From NCBI GenBank assembly GCA_944470555.2, contig OX104130.1, positions 46,471,491-46,535,490 of the forward strand: a DNA stretch of 64,000 nucleotides, given 5' to 3'. Position 1 is the first letter of the stretch; the number at the start of each line of letters is the position of its first letter. A program made the translations under genes and the position numbers. The stretch is from Heterobilharzia americana (lineage: Eukaryota; Platyhelminthes; Trematoda; Strigeidida; Schistosomatidae). This document shows, one piece after another, positions 39,560 through 50,796 of the stretch. A model generated the notes under the pieces. It was given only the letters and a program-made list of their open reading frames with translations, ran no database searches and had not been told where the DNA came from.

Positions 39560-39750
39560 TGGATTCAGATTAAGTAGCCGAATGATAACATGCTGACCGT
39601 GAAAAGTCAAGGTAAAAGGTTTGATCCCGAGCAAGGGCATGAGTGTGCACTGCTAAGAAGTCTTATACTAGGAACAGTTGTCTAGTGCTCTCAGGTTTTC
39701 ACTGGTTCTCTAACTGATGTCAGTCTCTGGTGAATACCAACTTGAAATCA
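39560..39750 (+). mobile_element. tRNA-derived SINE (second family)
   Basis: A tRNA-like head has a box B-like GGTTTGATCCCGAGC near 39618. It is followed by GAACAGTTGTCTAGTGCTCTCAGGTTTTCACTGGTTCT (39671 onwards), the same body as at 63110-63160. It ends near GAATACCAACTTGAAATC. The box A part is weak. It encodes no protein and would depend on another element for mobility. Confidence 0.6.
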
Positions 39751-40176
39751 ACAAGTGAATCCACACAAGCACCCAAATTGAATTGCCAAGTGAATCCAGT
39801 TCTACGAACAGTGTTGACTGTGTCCGCAGAACCTGTAAAAATGAGTACTTGCAAAGTTTGGCATCTACATCTCATTACTGACTTGTACTTATTTCCAGCT
39901 TTGCTATCAGCTGATAGATTTTCAGTTTTGACATGGGCGAAATTTTCAGTTTATATGACCGAAAAACAGATAATCCATCATAAAGTGTTAAATATTTTCG
40001 CTTCGTTTCAAAGCAGTTGAAAAACATGCTTCAAGTAGGAGATAATAATGTAAGAATTGATAATCTAGATCGCCTAAGGCATTTGTCTGAACAAATATGC
40101 CTTCAGCACTATAGGATTCGCATTCAAATGTTTCCTTATTATACCATTTTGCAATGTAAAAATGCAAACGGTTTTT

Positions 40177-40184
40177 CATCACGT
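40177..40184. repeat. Target-site duplication, left copy (RTE copy B)
   Basis: CATCACGT directly precedes the AT-rich tail of the minus-strand element. It is repeated exactly at 43408-43415 on the other side. Confidence 0.88.
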
Positions 40185-43100
40185 ATTTTATTATTATTTA
40201 TTATTAGTCCCTTGGGTTCCTAGTGGAACATAGGGCTTCAGTAGCACGCCTCCAGTGACCTCTGTTCTCTGAGATCTTTTGAACCTGGTTCCACGACAGC
40301 CCAGAAGCTCTCATTTCCTCCTCGCACGACCTCCTCCATGTCACCCTCGGACGTCCAACTCGTCGCTTCCCATGGGGATTCCACTCGAGGGCCTGACGCG
40401 TGATGTCCTCAGTCGGCCTTCTCAGTGTATGCCCAATCCATCTCCACTTCTTCCTGCATATTTGTTGCGTGATAGGTTCTTGGTTGGTTCGTTCCCAGAG
40501 TTCCTTGTTGCTTATTTTTTCTGGCCATCTGATCTTCAGCAGCGAGCGTAAGCAGTTGTTGATGAATGTCTGTAGTTTATTGGAAATGCCTTTCGTGACG
40601 CGCCAAGTCTCTGAGCCATACAAGAGCACTGACTTGACGTTGGTGTTGAAAATCCGTATCTTGTTCCGCATGCTGAGTGCAGAAGATCTCCACACTGGTT
40701 TCAGGCTAATGAATGCCTGTCTTGCTTTTCCGATTCTGACTTTGACGTCCTCGTCCGTCCCGCCTGTAGTTGAAACAGTGCTTCCTAGATAAGTGAAGGA
40801 GGTTACTTCCTTCAAGTTTCTACCGTTGACGGTGATTGGAGTTTGTTGTTGTTGTTGATGGTGGTGGTGCGGTATCTTCATCACTTCTGTCTTCTCTATA
40901 TTCACCTGAAGTCCCGTCTTAGCTGCCTCCTCTGTCAACTTGTTAGTTTTTGCCTGCAGATCTTCAAGTTTATGTGACATTAGGCATAAGTCATCGGCGA
41001 AATCCAAGTCTTCTAGGTTCTTTTCCGTCGTCCAGTGTATCCCCCTCTTCTCGCTGCCTACTGTTTGCTGCATGATCCAGTCCACCACAATTAGGAATAT
41101 CATGGGGGATAGTAGGCAACCTTGTTTCACTCCTGTCTTCACTTCAAAGGCATCACTGAGCTTCCCATTGTGGATTACTTGGCATGTGGCATCTTCATAT
41201 AGTTGTTGAATGAGGCGGATAAAGGTTTGCGGTACTCCGTAGTATTGAAGCAGTTTCCAAATTACTTCTCGGTCGACGCTGTCAAAGGCCTTCTCAAAGT
41301 CGATGAAGTTGAGGTATAGAGCTGATTGCCATTCTACGCTCTGTTCTATGATGATACGAAGCGTTGCAATTTGGTCAGCACATGATTTGTACTTCCTGAA
41401 GCCTGCCTGTTCCGGTCGCAGTTTTGAATCCAGTGCGTCTTTAAGCCTCTCCAGGATGATGCGGCTTAATATTTTACTTGGGGTGGATAGGAGAGTGATT
41501 CCTCGCCAGTTCTTGCAAGCACTGAGGTCTCCCTTCTTCGGCAGTTTGACAAGGTAACCCTTCTTCCAATCGTCAGGTACCTTCTCTTCCCTCCACACCT
41601 TCTGCAATAGTGGTGTGAGCATGTCCGCTGTTGTCTCTGCATCTGTTCTCAGTGCTTCTGGCGGTATTCCATCTGGTCCTGCTGCTTTCCCGCATTTCAG
41701 TAGCTTTATGGCGTTCAGGACTTCCATTTTCGTTGGGGGATTTATGTTCACTTGTAATTCAGCGGCTGCAGGTGGTATTTCTGGACGAAGTGCAGGTGGT
41801 GGTCGATTCAAGAGCTTCTTGAAGTGGTCGGCCCATCGTTTCCTCTGTTTCTCTTCTTTTGTAATTAAATTTCCTTCTTCATCTTTTATTGGTTTCATCT
41901 GTGTTGGTCTCTTCCCTGATAGCAACCTGGTTATTTGATACAATGTCGTCAGGTCTCTCTTACCTGCAGCCTGTTCTGCTTCACTTGCCAGTGTGTCGTA
42001 GAAGTGTCGTTTGTCTTTGCGTGCACTCTTCTTCACTTCTTTATCCAGTGTTTTATACATTGTGCTCAGTTCCTCTTGTCGTTGAGCATCCTTGCACTGG
42101 TTTATCTTCTGCTTCACCATCCTCCTCTCCTCTATCAGCTTCCAGGTATCCGTCGAGATCCATTCCTTGTCTTCTTTCTTCTTCCTTCCTAATACTGTTG
42201 TGCAGGTTTCTTTCCACATAGCTTTCAAAGACTTCCAGTGTTCTTCTACACAGGTTTCTTCAGGGATGTCCCTCGACGTCTCCCATTTTGTCTTGATGGC
42301 TGCTTTGAAGATCTCCTTTGTAGTTTCATCCTTCAGTTTCCGAGTGTTGTACTTGAATTGAGGTCTATCACCAGCTTCCTTGAAGGCTTTTAACTTGATT
42401 TCGAAGGTTCCTTGCACTAGATAGTGGTCTGAACCTACATCTGCTCCTCTTCTTGACCTTGTGTTAAGTAGACTGCGTCTCCATTTTCTTGAGATTGAGA
42501 TAAAGTCGATTTGGTTTTTAGTGTGTCCATCTGGTGAAATCCATGTCGCTTTGTGGATATCCTTGTGCCTGAACACACTGCCTCCAATCACCAAATCGTT
42601 GAATGCACAGAATTCTGCAAACAATTCTCCATTCTCATTCATTTCACCTAGCGCCTCTCGACCCATGGTTAGTTCTCTTCCCGTGTTGTCCCCTCCCAGT
42701 TTGGCATTCATGTCGCCCATTAGAATTTTGATATCGCCAACTGACGTCTTGTCCAGTGTTGACTGAAGTTGTCTGTAGAATTCCTCCTTTTTCTCTTGCT
42801 CTGCATTATTTGTAGGTGCATAACATTGTATGATTGTGACCTTTCTTCCTTTTGAGTTGAATCTTGCTGTCATGATCCTGGAGGAGATTGGTTCCCACTG
42901 CATGAGAGCCTTCGATGCTCTTGAGGACATCATGATAGCCACTCCCTCAGTGTGCTCGTGGTTGGCGTCTGGGTGACCGGAGTAGATTATTGATTCTCCC
43001 GTTGACAGTTTGGAGAGTCCACTCCCATTCCATCTGCTTTCGCAAATCCCAAGCACTTCGATGTTATACCTTCTCATCTCCTTTGCAATCTGGGCTGCCT

Positions 43101-43407
43101 TACTGGGTTCAAACATCGTGCGGACATTCCATGTCCCCACGTTTACTTTCGCTTTCATCGAGAGAAGACACATCGGCCAATTGGCTTCCCGAAGGCTTTC
43201 ACCAACTGGCGTCATTTCGCCTCTCCGATTCCAGCGGGGAATAAGTTTGTTTTCATTTTTTATATTTTGTTTGTGCTTTGAAGTTTCTTTAGCGGTTAGA
43301 TTTGTTTTACGGGGTAGGGTTGCTAGCCCTATGCCCAACCTTCCCTCTTTACCCGGGCTTAGGACCGGCTAGTAACTAGTAAACTAGTTAACCAGGCGAG
43401 GTTTTTC
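40185..43407 (-). mobile_element. RTE-clade non-LTR retrotransposon, complete and apparently intact (copy B)
   Basis: A full insertion of about 3.2 kb. On the minus strand the 5' end reads AACCTCGCCTGGTTAACTAG (from about 43405). A short leader and one long frame follow, and the element ends with TAATAATAAATAATAATAAAAT. Eight-base target duplications (CATCACGT) flank both sides. A single ORF with an APE-type endonuclease and a reverse transcriptase, a very short 3' untranslated region and a simple-repeat tail match the RTE clade, to which the schistosome SR2/SjR2 elements belong. The other four RTE copies in the window are broken. The clean frame and flanks point to a young insertion. Confidence 0.93.
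40204..43215 (-). CDS. RTE ORF: AP-endonuclease and reverse transcriptase polyprotein
   Basis: Predicted to nick target DNA and reverse-transcribe its own RNA at the nick. From the first ATG (43215) it is 1003 residues; the frame is open further upstream to a TTG at 43338, but a eukaryotic start there is unlikely. Endonuclease (about 25-265): GTWNVRT 27-33, catalytic Glu in GICES near 59, GDMNAK 167-172, QIDFI near 235-239, and SDH 262-264. A linker rich in Lys and Glu follows. Reverse transcriptase (about 480-830): KAAGPDGIPPEAL from 510, LPKKGDLSACKNWRGITLL from 558, DFEKAFD from 639, GVKQGCLLSP 695-704, and the catalytic FADD at 739-742. A His/Gln run at 783-791 comes from a CAC/CAA microsatellite. 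The C-terminal block WRWIGHTLRR is at 924-933. No stop or frameshift and no missing catalytic residue was seen, so activity is possible. The stop TAA lies at 40204-40206, just before the tail. Confidence 0.93.
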   Translation of the reverse strand: MTPVGESLREANWPMCLLSMKAKVNVGTWNVRTMFEPSKAAQIAKEMRRYNIEVLGICESRWNGSGLSKLSTGESIIYSGHPDANHEHTEGVAIMMSSRASKALMQWEPISSRIMTARFNSKGRKVTIIQCYAPTNNAEQEKKEEFYRQLQSTLDKTSVGDIKILMGDMNAKLGGDNTGRELTMGREALGEMNENGELFAEFCAFNDLVIGGSVFRHKDIHKATWISPDGHTKNQIDFISISRKWRRSLLNTRSRRGADVGSDHYLVQGTFEIKLKAFKEAGDRPQFKYNTRKLKDETTKEIFKAAIKTKWETSRDIPEETCVEEHWKSLKAMWKETCTTVLGRKKKEDKEWISTDTWKLIEERRMVKQKINQCKDAQRQEELSTMYKTLDKEVKKSARKDKRHFYDTLASEAEQAAGKRDLTTLYQITRLLSGKRPTQMKPIKDEEGNLITKEEKQRKRWADHFKKLLNRPPPALRPEIPPAAAELQVNINPPTKMEVLNAIKLLKCGKAAGPDGIPPEALRTDAETTADMLTPLLQKVWREEKVPDDWKKGYLVKLPKKGDLSACKNWRGITLLSTPSKILSRIILERLKDALDSKLRPEQAGFRKYKSCADQIATLRIIIEQSVEWQSALYLNFIDFEKAFDSVDREVIWKLLQYYGVPQTFIRLIQQLYEDATCQVIHNGKLSDAFEVKTGVKQGCLLSPMIFLIVVDWIMQQTVGSEKRGIHWTTEKNLEDLDFADDLCLMSHKLEDLQAKTNKLTEEAAKTGLQVNIEKTEVMKIPHHHHQQQQQTPITVNGRNLKEVTSFTYLGSTVSTTGGTDEDVKVRIGKARQAFISLKPVWRSSALSMRNKIRIFNTNVKSVLLYGSETWRVTKGISNKLQTFINNCLRSLLKIRWPEKISNKELWERTNQEPITQQICRKKWRWIGHTLRRPTEDITRQALEWNPHGKRRVGRPRVTWRRSCEEEMRASGLSWNQVQKISENRGHWRRATEALCSTRNPRD

Positions 43408-43415
43408 CATCACGT
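43408..43415. repeat. Target-site duplication, right copy (RTE copy B)
   Basis: CATCACGT is identical to 40177-40184 and lies next to the 5' end of the element, separated only by GTTTTTC-type sequence counted within the element. Confidence 0.85.
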
Positions 43416-45074
43416 GGCTTATATCAATTGGCTAAATAGGATGATGAAAGCCAGTGTTTTACTCCACAAGAGACAAGAATATGGGCGCTACCTTGGTTAC
43501 TCCTTTTCAATGATTGATTAAAGGCTTTCTTTCATACCAAAGTTTTTTACGTCACATCTCTAACTTGTTTTGATTTTTCTTCCATCCATACGGTTTTGTG
43601 AGTTTTATCATGCTTTCTGTGCATTCTACGTCACTTTTCATACAACTGCTGTGATAAAAGCGTTGATAGTTACATGGATCAGTTTTACAAACATGATTAA
43701 TTCACCCTTCTGATGAAATAATAAAATGTTGTGTAAGCCAAAAGAATGAATTCTGATGAATGTTGGTCAATGTCAAAGTACATAGACACTTACAAGAGGT
43801 GTTTCCTCATTTAAATCCTAAATTAAAAAGAATAACTGGGGCTAAAGTTGTATCACTAAGTTTGAATTCATATTGCCTTTCAGTTGAATTTACACCAGAT
43901 TTTAAGTTACCCGTTTAGTAACTAAGCTTCTAAGCTAACATGCTGAATAACCACATACATGTAGCACAACTAGTCTTAATGACGCTAATATTCGCCACAA
44001 AATCCATGTCTGTATTGTCACTTTGAAGTTAGAAGTTTAGAGACACATTTCCTGTTTTCAAGCATTTGATTTAAGTCAAACATATGGACGGCAGACGTGT
44101 TAACAATTTCACAAAGATAATACCTGAATTTATTTATCATACTGCCAAAACAGCTATTGATTATTAGAATAACTGTGGATACTTCTAATGTGTAATCTCA
44201 ACACCTAGGGTTGTATTTGTATGGTTGAACTGAGGGCGTACATTCATTGGGAGGTTAAACAAAAGAAATGGTATGCAAGCGTGAATACAAGATGACGTAT
44301 GTTTTTACAACATACATTGTTGTATTATAGAATAGCATTTTGTTCACCATCCAGCAGATTACACACGAAATAAAGTTTGTTTTAACGTTTTTATCAAATC
44401 ACATACACAAGGCCAAAAAAAATTGTAAGAACAAATGTCAGGTCCTGAAATGAATATGGACAATAAATAACATCTGAAAGGTTATCTAATAAACAATACT
44501 GTTTCAATGTGTGACCATTCTAGCAAACAGACTAAAATTGGAGATATCTTTGACTTTTACGACAGAATGAATTTTCAGAGACATTTTCTAATCTACTGGG
44601 GAACAAAAAGATTGCTGAACTCTTCAATGTTATGATTCTTTGACAAGGAAAATAACATTAGCAACTTCATATAAAATCTATAATGTTAAGTGTGTTAGTT
44701 ATCAGCGAATACTGAAGGTACTTGTTGGATTTCTTTGCAATAACTGTTTTCGGTAAGTACTGAAAGGGTTCATAAATTCTTTGGTATTCAGCACTGAACA
44801 AAAAATCATGATTCAAATAACTTTTTGTCTAAAATTGTAACATTTCATTTCTATTTAATTCAACTGACCTCGAATGTACGATAGCTTGGTTATATCATAA
44901 GTAGCGACTTGATTCTCTATGGCTAAACAATCGTTAGTTTATACTTTTCCTTTTTGATCTGGAATCATGAATGGCTATCGCAAATGCAGTATTCTTCTTA
45001 ATCTCTCAATAAAGAAGTGGGCCGACACAGTGCAAGCAGAAGAGAAGTCAAAACCACTTCCAAAAATCTATCAG
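43416..45074. other. AT-rich non-coding stretch
   Basis: No gene, RNA or repeat recognised between the intact RTE insertion and the inverted 0.68 kb repeat. Confidence 0.55.
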
Positions 45075-45751
45075 CACTCAAGCTTACCTCACACCATTAT
45101 CGACGTCATACGTACTTCATCTCTTGGTCAATAACATATATATCATCTACCAATCGTTCCAGCTCTCAAGCTTTTCATGACTAATAGAGTTCACAAAAGA
45201 ACACCTACTGTCTCAAAAATGAATTGTAAACCACGTAATAGAGCTCTCATCGTCACAACCCTCCTCAGAATCCGACAATCAACCCCATTGTCAAAAATTC
45301 TGCCTTCTCGCTTGATTAATGAAAGCTGTGTTTCCGAAACATGCACGCATGAATGAATTCGGTGTGATCATTCATTCAACCTCCACTATCCATTATGGTG
45401 AATCTGCGAAACTCTGACTCTGATAATGTCGAGACTCGCCAGTTACCGCTCATGGTCTCAAGTGTATGGAAGTAGCAGCATATTTCGTGGTGGATATTAC
45501 AGTGCTCGAATGGATCCTAGTTAACAGTCGCCAGAGTGCTATTTGATTGAATGTGGCTGTGAGAACGAGAATAGTATTAATACTTACAGTTATCTCTTTT
45601 TTGTTTCAGTCCTACACACCAACTGACTTCAGTTTGAATGAATGAAGGATGGGTTTTACTGCAAACTGTCTGTCGCCGTATTGTAAGGCGTGTTTTTATG
45701 TGTTTGTTGTAGCCAGTGATTTTACTGCGCAAGTGCGAAAACCAAGTCAAA
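45075..45751 (-). repeat. 0.68 kb dispersed repeat, copy 2 of inverted pair
   Basis: Inverse of 27779-28456 with very few differences. In this orientation it contains a pyrimidine-rich tract followed by CAG (TTTTTTGTTTCAG near 45597-45609) that looks like a 3' splice site, but no exon-like open frame follows. Family unknown. Confidence 0.85.
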
Positions 45752-47557
45752 CAAAATGATCATTTAATGGCACTTTTAAAACTCAAATGGAACGCATGGA
45801 TTTTGCAGTTATCTGCTGGATGTGTGTTATATAAGCGTCATCGTTTGACCGTCAACACTTTCTTGCACAAATAGAAATGTTTTTTGTTTTTGCATCCATC
45901 AAATTCAACTTAATAGTGGACACCAGCGGACGATATCACCATCGATGAATAGTGCTTGTACGAAATTCCATGTCGTTCGGGTTAATACGTTTAGGTTGTA
46001 AACACGCACTGATTTGAACACACTTGTCTGTGCCTTAATAAATGCGAAAAAAGTTACAGTAAGACGGTTATAGGTGGTGCTTAATGATGAAAATACAAAA
46101 CCAGGTTTCAGGCATTTATTGAAACAGAACGGCGACATTATCCTTAAAAAAACTTAGAAATATCTCTAATCTATTCCCCAAAATGTTTCAAAGTCTCCAA
46201 TTGACCCTTAGGTAATGGTAAGAAAAATTCAGTAAATCTGAACTATATCTTTCGAAATAATGAATGATCCTGAATAAGCAGCAGAGGTATGTGATAGCAG
46301 AAAGTTATGTGAATTGGTCACGAAAACCAGTAACAAATAATCAATGGTAAATTGCATGGCAGCATAGAACAAATCTTCAGAGCTTTTGACGTGGTATTGG
46401 ATGAGTTGTGAACATCTAGTGGAGTTCGCCAGCAATATCTCTAACGTCTATTTTTATCAACATTATGATTATGGGTGTTTAATCAAACTCATCTAACCTT
46501 ACTGGGGCAGACCTGATCAAGAGAGAACCTGGAGAATTGGACAGCATAATTATGTTAGTTGATTTTGACGAGAGATATAGTCTTTTGAACACCTGATTTT
46601 TATTACTTATTTCTTTATGCTGTACCTTTCATCTTGGTGTCTCCTACTTTGGTGTGCTTATATGAAGTGTGGAAACTTCGACCGTTACGTTCCAATACTG
46701 GGTTCAGTGACGACAATGACTGACTGACATGTCTGAGGTTAGTGTTCACATTTTCCTGTTATTCCGAAACATGCTAAACTAATTCATAAACATAGTACAG
46801 ATGACCTCACCATTTTAGATGTTTCATGTTCTGTGAACAAACCAAACATAAGGCATATTGTGTGTGCATGATGACATCTGCACTTGAATATACAGCGTGT
46901 CATATAAGCCATATAAATTCATATTTGTTTCTTATTTCTGCTAAGATAATAAATATCACATTCTAACATTTTTGTGTTATTGGAATGTCTTGTAATCCTG
47001 ACTTTAAAAATATAAATTAATGAACTGAATCCACTTTGGTGAATAACTGTAAATTTCAAATTGTTAAGTTAGATTTTCATCAGAATGAGAAGAAAAATTG
47101 TTCGTGCTGCAAAATCTACCTGTCATATAACTTCAGTGTATCAATTTATTCTCAACCTTCTTAATAAATTGCATGGATATGGAGTAGAAGAGATGGAATT
47201 CCTGTGTAACGATTTAAACCTTTCATAATGATTGGATTATAAATGTTAATTGAATGCAAATAATAAAGTTAGTCAGATAACATTAACCGGGTAAGGTCAT
47301 TTCGTGTGGCGGCTTTATATATGTGCACATATATTGCTACTACTGTTAAATATTAATAGGAATTCTCCTAGACTACAGGTGAACACCACTTTATCTGATA
47401 TTTTACAATATCATATTGGTAGCATTTTTATAGAGTACGTTTCTTTGCTATTCACATGAAAACACTGTTACCACATGGTTCCATTTCATGGAATTTTTAT
47501 TCATGAATAAGCATTCCTTTGAAATATATCTTTTAGTATTAAGCAATAAGATATTTC
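45752..47557. other. AT-rich non-coding stretch
   Basis: No supported coding or RNA feature. Short minus frames at 45905-46138 and 46229-46435 lack motifs. Confidence 0.5.
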
Positions 47558-47629
47558 AGCGGTGGCAGGATTCGAACCAGCGGCCACCGGGTTTCTAACC
47601 CAGTGCTCCTCCAACTGAGCTAAGAGAAC
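47558..47629 (-). tRNA. tRNA-like sequence, probably a pseudogene or SINE head
   Basis: On the minus strand a tRNA cloverleaf is visible in part. The D arm is GCTC-AGTTGGAG-GAGC. The anticodon arm is CTGGG-TTAGAAA-CCCGG, with AGA in the anticodon position (47596-47594). The variable loop is five bases. The T arm is GCTGG-TTCGAAT-CCTGC, with one mismatch. The acceptor ends (GTTCTCT and CACCGCT) do not pair, and an AGA (serine) anticodon does not fit the short variable loop. So it is not a working tRNA. The box A and box B sequences are good, which suits the head of a tRNA-derived SINE. Any SINE body would lie to the left, and I could not confirm one. Confidence 0.6.
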
Positions 47630-47997
47630 CAACTGCTGACCAAATATTTATTTCATTTTAGTCATCAGGCGTTTTGGCTGACTGCCGTCTCAATTCGTGG
47701 CGCATTTCTATCGCTTGATCGTACTCACGCTGGCTGCTTAATCACGACTTCAGTCATCACCTAGTATCACTATGTCTGCCAAAACACGGCTAGGCAAAAA
47801 TTAACTGATACGTGATCAGTGTATGAACGTTGTTAACAAAATTAAAAAAAATTGACGAGATAAAACCTACATATTTGACACGTATATTACCATATTATGT
47901 GCAAAGAAATACTTAGAATAAAAAGAAACTAATGTTGTTTCAATAAGCTTATGGTAACCATATTTTTTTAAGCAAGAAGAAATATCGTTTCCCGTTA

Positions 47998-48194
47998 TTA
48001 GAATTTCTAGACATAAAAATTACAACTTAATCTTCTATTATTTCTGTACACTTTACGTATCTACCTTTATATACATATATATGCATATATGTAAATATGT
48101 ATATATATATACATATGTAAAGGTATATACAAAAGTGTACAAACTTAGATAATGGAAGAATACGTTGCGATTTTTATTTCTGGAAATTCTAACA
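47998..48194. repeat. Long imperfect foldback (about 95 bp arms)
   Basis: The left arm (47998-48095) reads TTAGAATTTCTAG...ATAAAAAT...TGTACACTTT...CTACCTTTATATACATA. Read as the inverse complement, the right arm (48100-48194) gives GTTAGAATTTCCAG...ATAAAAAT...TGTACACTTTTGTATATACCTTTACATA. The arms match at roughly three quarters of positions and meet in an AT-rich centre. The form suits a small palindromic MITE-like element or a hairpin transcript. No target duplication was identified. Confidence 0.75.
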
Positions 48195-50406
48195 TATAAT
48201 CATATATATATATATATATGAATGCAACTGAAGTTAAAACAAAATTGCAAACATTTTGTCATCTTATTTGGTTTCACTTTAACGTAAATAACGAGTGCCT
48301 TAGTAACTGTTGCGGAGATGTTTTTCAAATCTGCCTCAGAAGAATTTGGAGAGGATGAAGAACTCTCTGTTCAGTGTCTTTAGACATCCAATAGTCGCAG
48401 TCTAACAGTCAGTATGACTAAAAGCTCCCTGTTTTTAACAAAGGGATTTTAGAGATATGACTGCGTCTCGGAAGGTATTTTTAATACTCCAAGCAATTCG
48501 TTAAGGATACGCTTTGACCTGTCCAGATGTTATTTGATTCTGCCTACTGCTTCTCGATTGAGAGCATTTTGAAAGCTCTCATATTTTATATGAAGCTTAC
48601 CTGAAATGAAATTATGTGACTACTATAACAGAAAGGTGAGCTAATAATGTTACCGCGTCTACAAACACTAGTCTGACGTCCATAAACATAGAAGCTGTCC
48701 CTTGGTTGTATGCAGCGTTGTATTTTCCACCGACTGAATATATCAATGTCTTCGGTTAGAATATTCGGCATATTTCTTGGCTGACCTTCTATTGAGCGAA
48801 ATCTGAATAAAAAGGAAACAACATAAATACCAAGTAATGCTTGATGAATGGTGGTGTGACAGGTGAGTCACATCTCCGGCTTTTCCTAAATAGGAAGTGA
48901 CGTAGTCGATCCTAATCTTGGTAAGAAAACGAAGTGTATCAAGGTAGGTGACCTGTATGAACAAATTGTTTTTGTACACATACTGTCTGCTTCCTGTTCG
49001 TTCTCATCTTTCTTATTTTTAATCCCCTATTGTGTCAGTTGTTGTATTTTTTAAATAATCACCGGCTGAAAAACCTGGAGAAATAAATCACATCCTGACA
49101 ACTAATGAACTAAACGAACTGGTCTCCAGAGAGGAACTCACGTAGCTAGGCACTGGTTTACGTCTATTGATCAAGGAAAGTGAAGCAACACTGAGGTGCA
49201 GTGTATTTCGGTAATAGGTGCAAACATTGGGACCAGTGCTAAGTACTAAGGACTAGACAGCTACAATGGTTTCCAATGATGAAAAATCCGTGTACACAAT
49301 CCAGTTTTCACAAGGAGTCAGTCCTGGTATGAACAGTCTAGCGGTTAAGTCTCCTATTTTTAAGACAGAGCAGTGCCAGTATAAATTATAGAGGAACACT
49401 AGTTTCCTCATATTTTTTGATAGGCCTCGTAGATGGGTGTCAACAAGCATGAATTTTAGCCCCAGAACTTCCTGGTTCTCTATCCTCAGTAACTAACAAG
49501 AAGACATCTATCACACCTTGTTAACTTGTGATGTGAATGTAAACCACTAACGCTTTTGGCAGTGACCTATCGGCCTGGTGCTGGAAGCAAAGTAAGACTC
49601 AAAGATCCACGTTCTCTACTGAACGTGTTAAAATTTAAGAGTTACCAGCCGCATGTAAATTACGTTTCAAAGGATTTCGTTTTGACAGATATCACTTCTC
49701 TTCACCTTGACTTTTATCAAAGTGAATAGCAGTTTCATATTTGCTGACAAAGCTGCTTTACTTATACTTGAAAGTAATTTATTCGTCAACCTCTAAACTA
49801 ACAGTGCCGAAGAAGATAATGGGTGCTGTGAAGCAAAACAGAAACTTTCTCGTACTTAAAGAAGTCACCATTCTTTTTTGTGACTGAGAATTCTGATTAT
49901 AAGTGTGACATAATTCCCAAATAAAAATGATAAGTCATTAAAAAAAAATTGTTTCAAATATCTATCTTGAATCCAAGATAAACATGGTGTACTATTTACC
50001 CGTAAAGTTACACTCAGTTGGTTGATACGGAAAGGAAAAGAATATTCACACGTGCTTCGAAAATGGATTTCAAAGTGAACTTTACCAACATTTGGATTCG
50101 CTAGATATCTTGGATACAAGTTCTAGTTTCTTCAGAAAGTAAATCTGTTTTCTAACCTCGTAAAGAAAGCAAATTTATCCACAATTGTTACTTAGCTTCT
50201 GGATAGCTCATGTAATGATTCGCTTGAACTACTTGAGACTCAACAAACTGGACAGTTCAGAGAAAACTGATCTACTTGGTAACTATTTCGAAGTAGATAT
50301 TCATGACTGCAACAAAATGTGATCGATACCAAAACAAACATTATCAAAAACAGTTGGCAGTGCATTTATGAATCGACAAAAAATATGTTTCTCGATACCA
50401 GTATTT
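48195..50406. other. Non-coding stretch
   Basis: Starts with a short TA run near 48203-48220. Minus frames at 48586-48979, 49253-49450 and 49865-50119 are short and without motifs. No gene supported. Confidence 0.5.
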
Positions 50407-50640
50407 TCTTATTGCTATGCTAGGCCGAACCAATTGACATCTGTTGGCACAGAGGCTCTTTCGTGGTTACTTCGATACTGCCGGATATTCTTGATATTAC
50501 TTTGATCTTGGTGACTTACAGTGGAATCCACGATGCTCGCTTTATCCTGTTTATGACTCATCGACTGAATGTAACTGCACCCTGTTGAGTGTTATTCCTG
50601 CTGGGACTCAAACCCAGCAAGCATCAGTTCAAACCCAATG
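50407..50640 (-). mobile_element. Sm-alpha-like ribozyme-SINE, complete but degenerate
   Basis: From right to left on the minus strand: a head with the box B-like GGGTTTGAGTCCCAGC (near 50620-50600), a hammerhead region at 50579-50519, and the 3' tail module with AAGAGCCTCTGTGCC and ATTGGTTCGGCCTAG-like sequence down to about 50407. All three modules are in the expected order, so this is a full-length unit. Heavy substitution suggests an old insertion. Confidence 0.72.
50519..50579 (-). ncRNA. Hammerhead ribozyme remnant, inactive
   Basis: Stem I ends (GTGCAG and CACTGT) and the general layout survive. The core reads CAGTCGATGAG where CAGCTGATGAG is needed, and the GACGAAA block has a deletion (GATAAAG). 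Two essential parts are therefore lost and no cleavage is expected. Confidence 0.7.
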
Positions 50641-50796
50641 AATGTAAAATATACGAACAAATAATATGATTGTAATGTATATATAAAATGTAGTGGAAAT
50701 GAATACATAACATACGCCAAGATTATTTGGCAGTATTGAAGTATCTACATTCAAGCCAATCTGCCAACGGAGGCTGATCAATTTCACCTTTCATAG

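Noticed and set aside
43216..43338. Upstream extension of the RTE ORF to 43338
   Set aside because: The first codon there is TTG, not ATG; the first ATG in frame is at 43215.
45075..45751. The 0.68 kb repeat as a solo LTR
   Set aside because: TG...CA ends are not shared by both copies and no target duplication was found, so the class is left open.
47558..47629. A functional tRNA-Ser(AGA)
   Set aside because: The acceptor stem does not pair and the long variable arm typical of serine tRNAs is absent.
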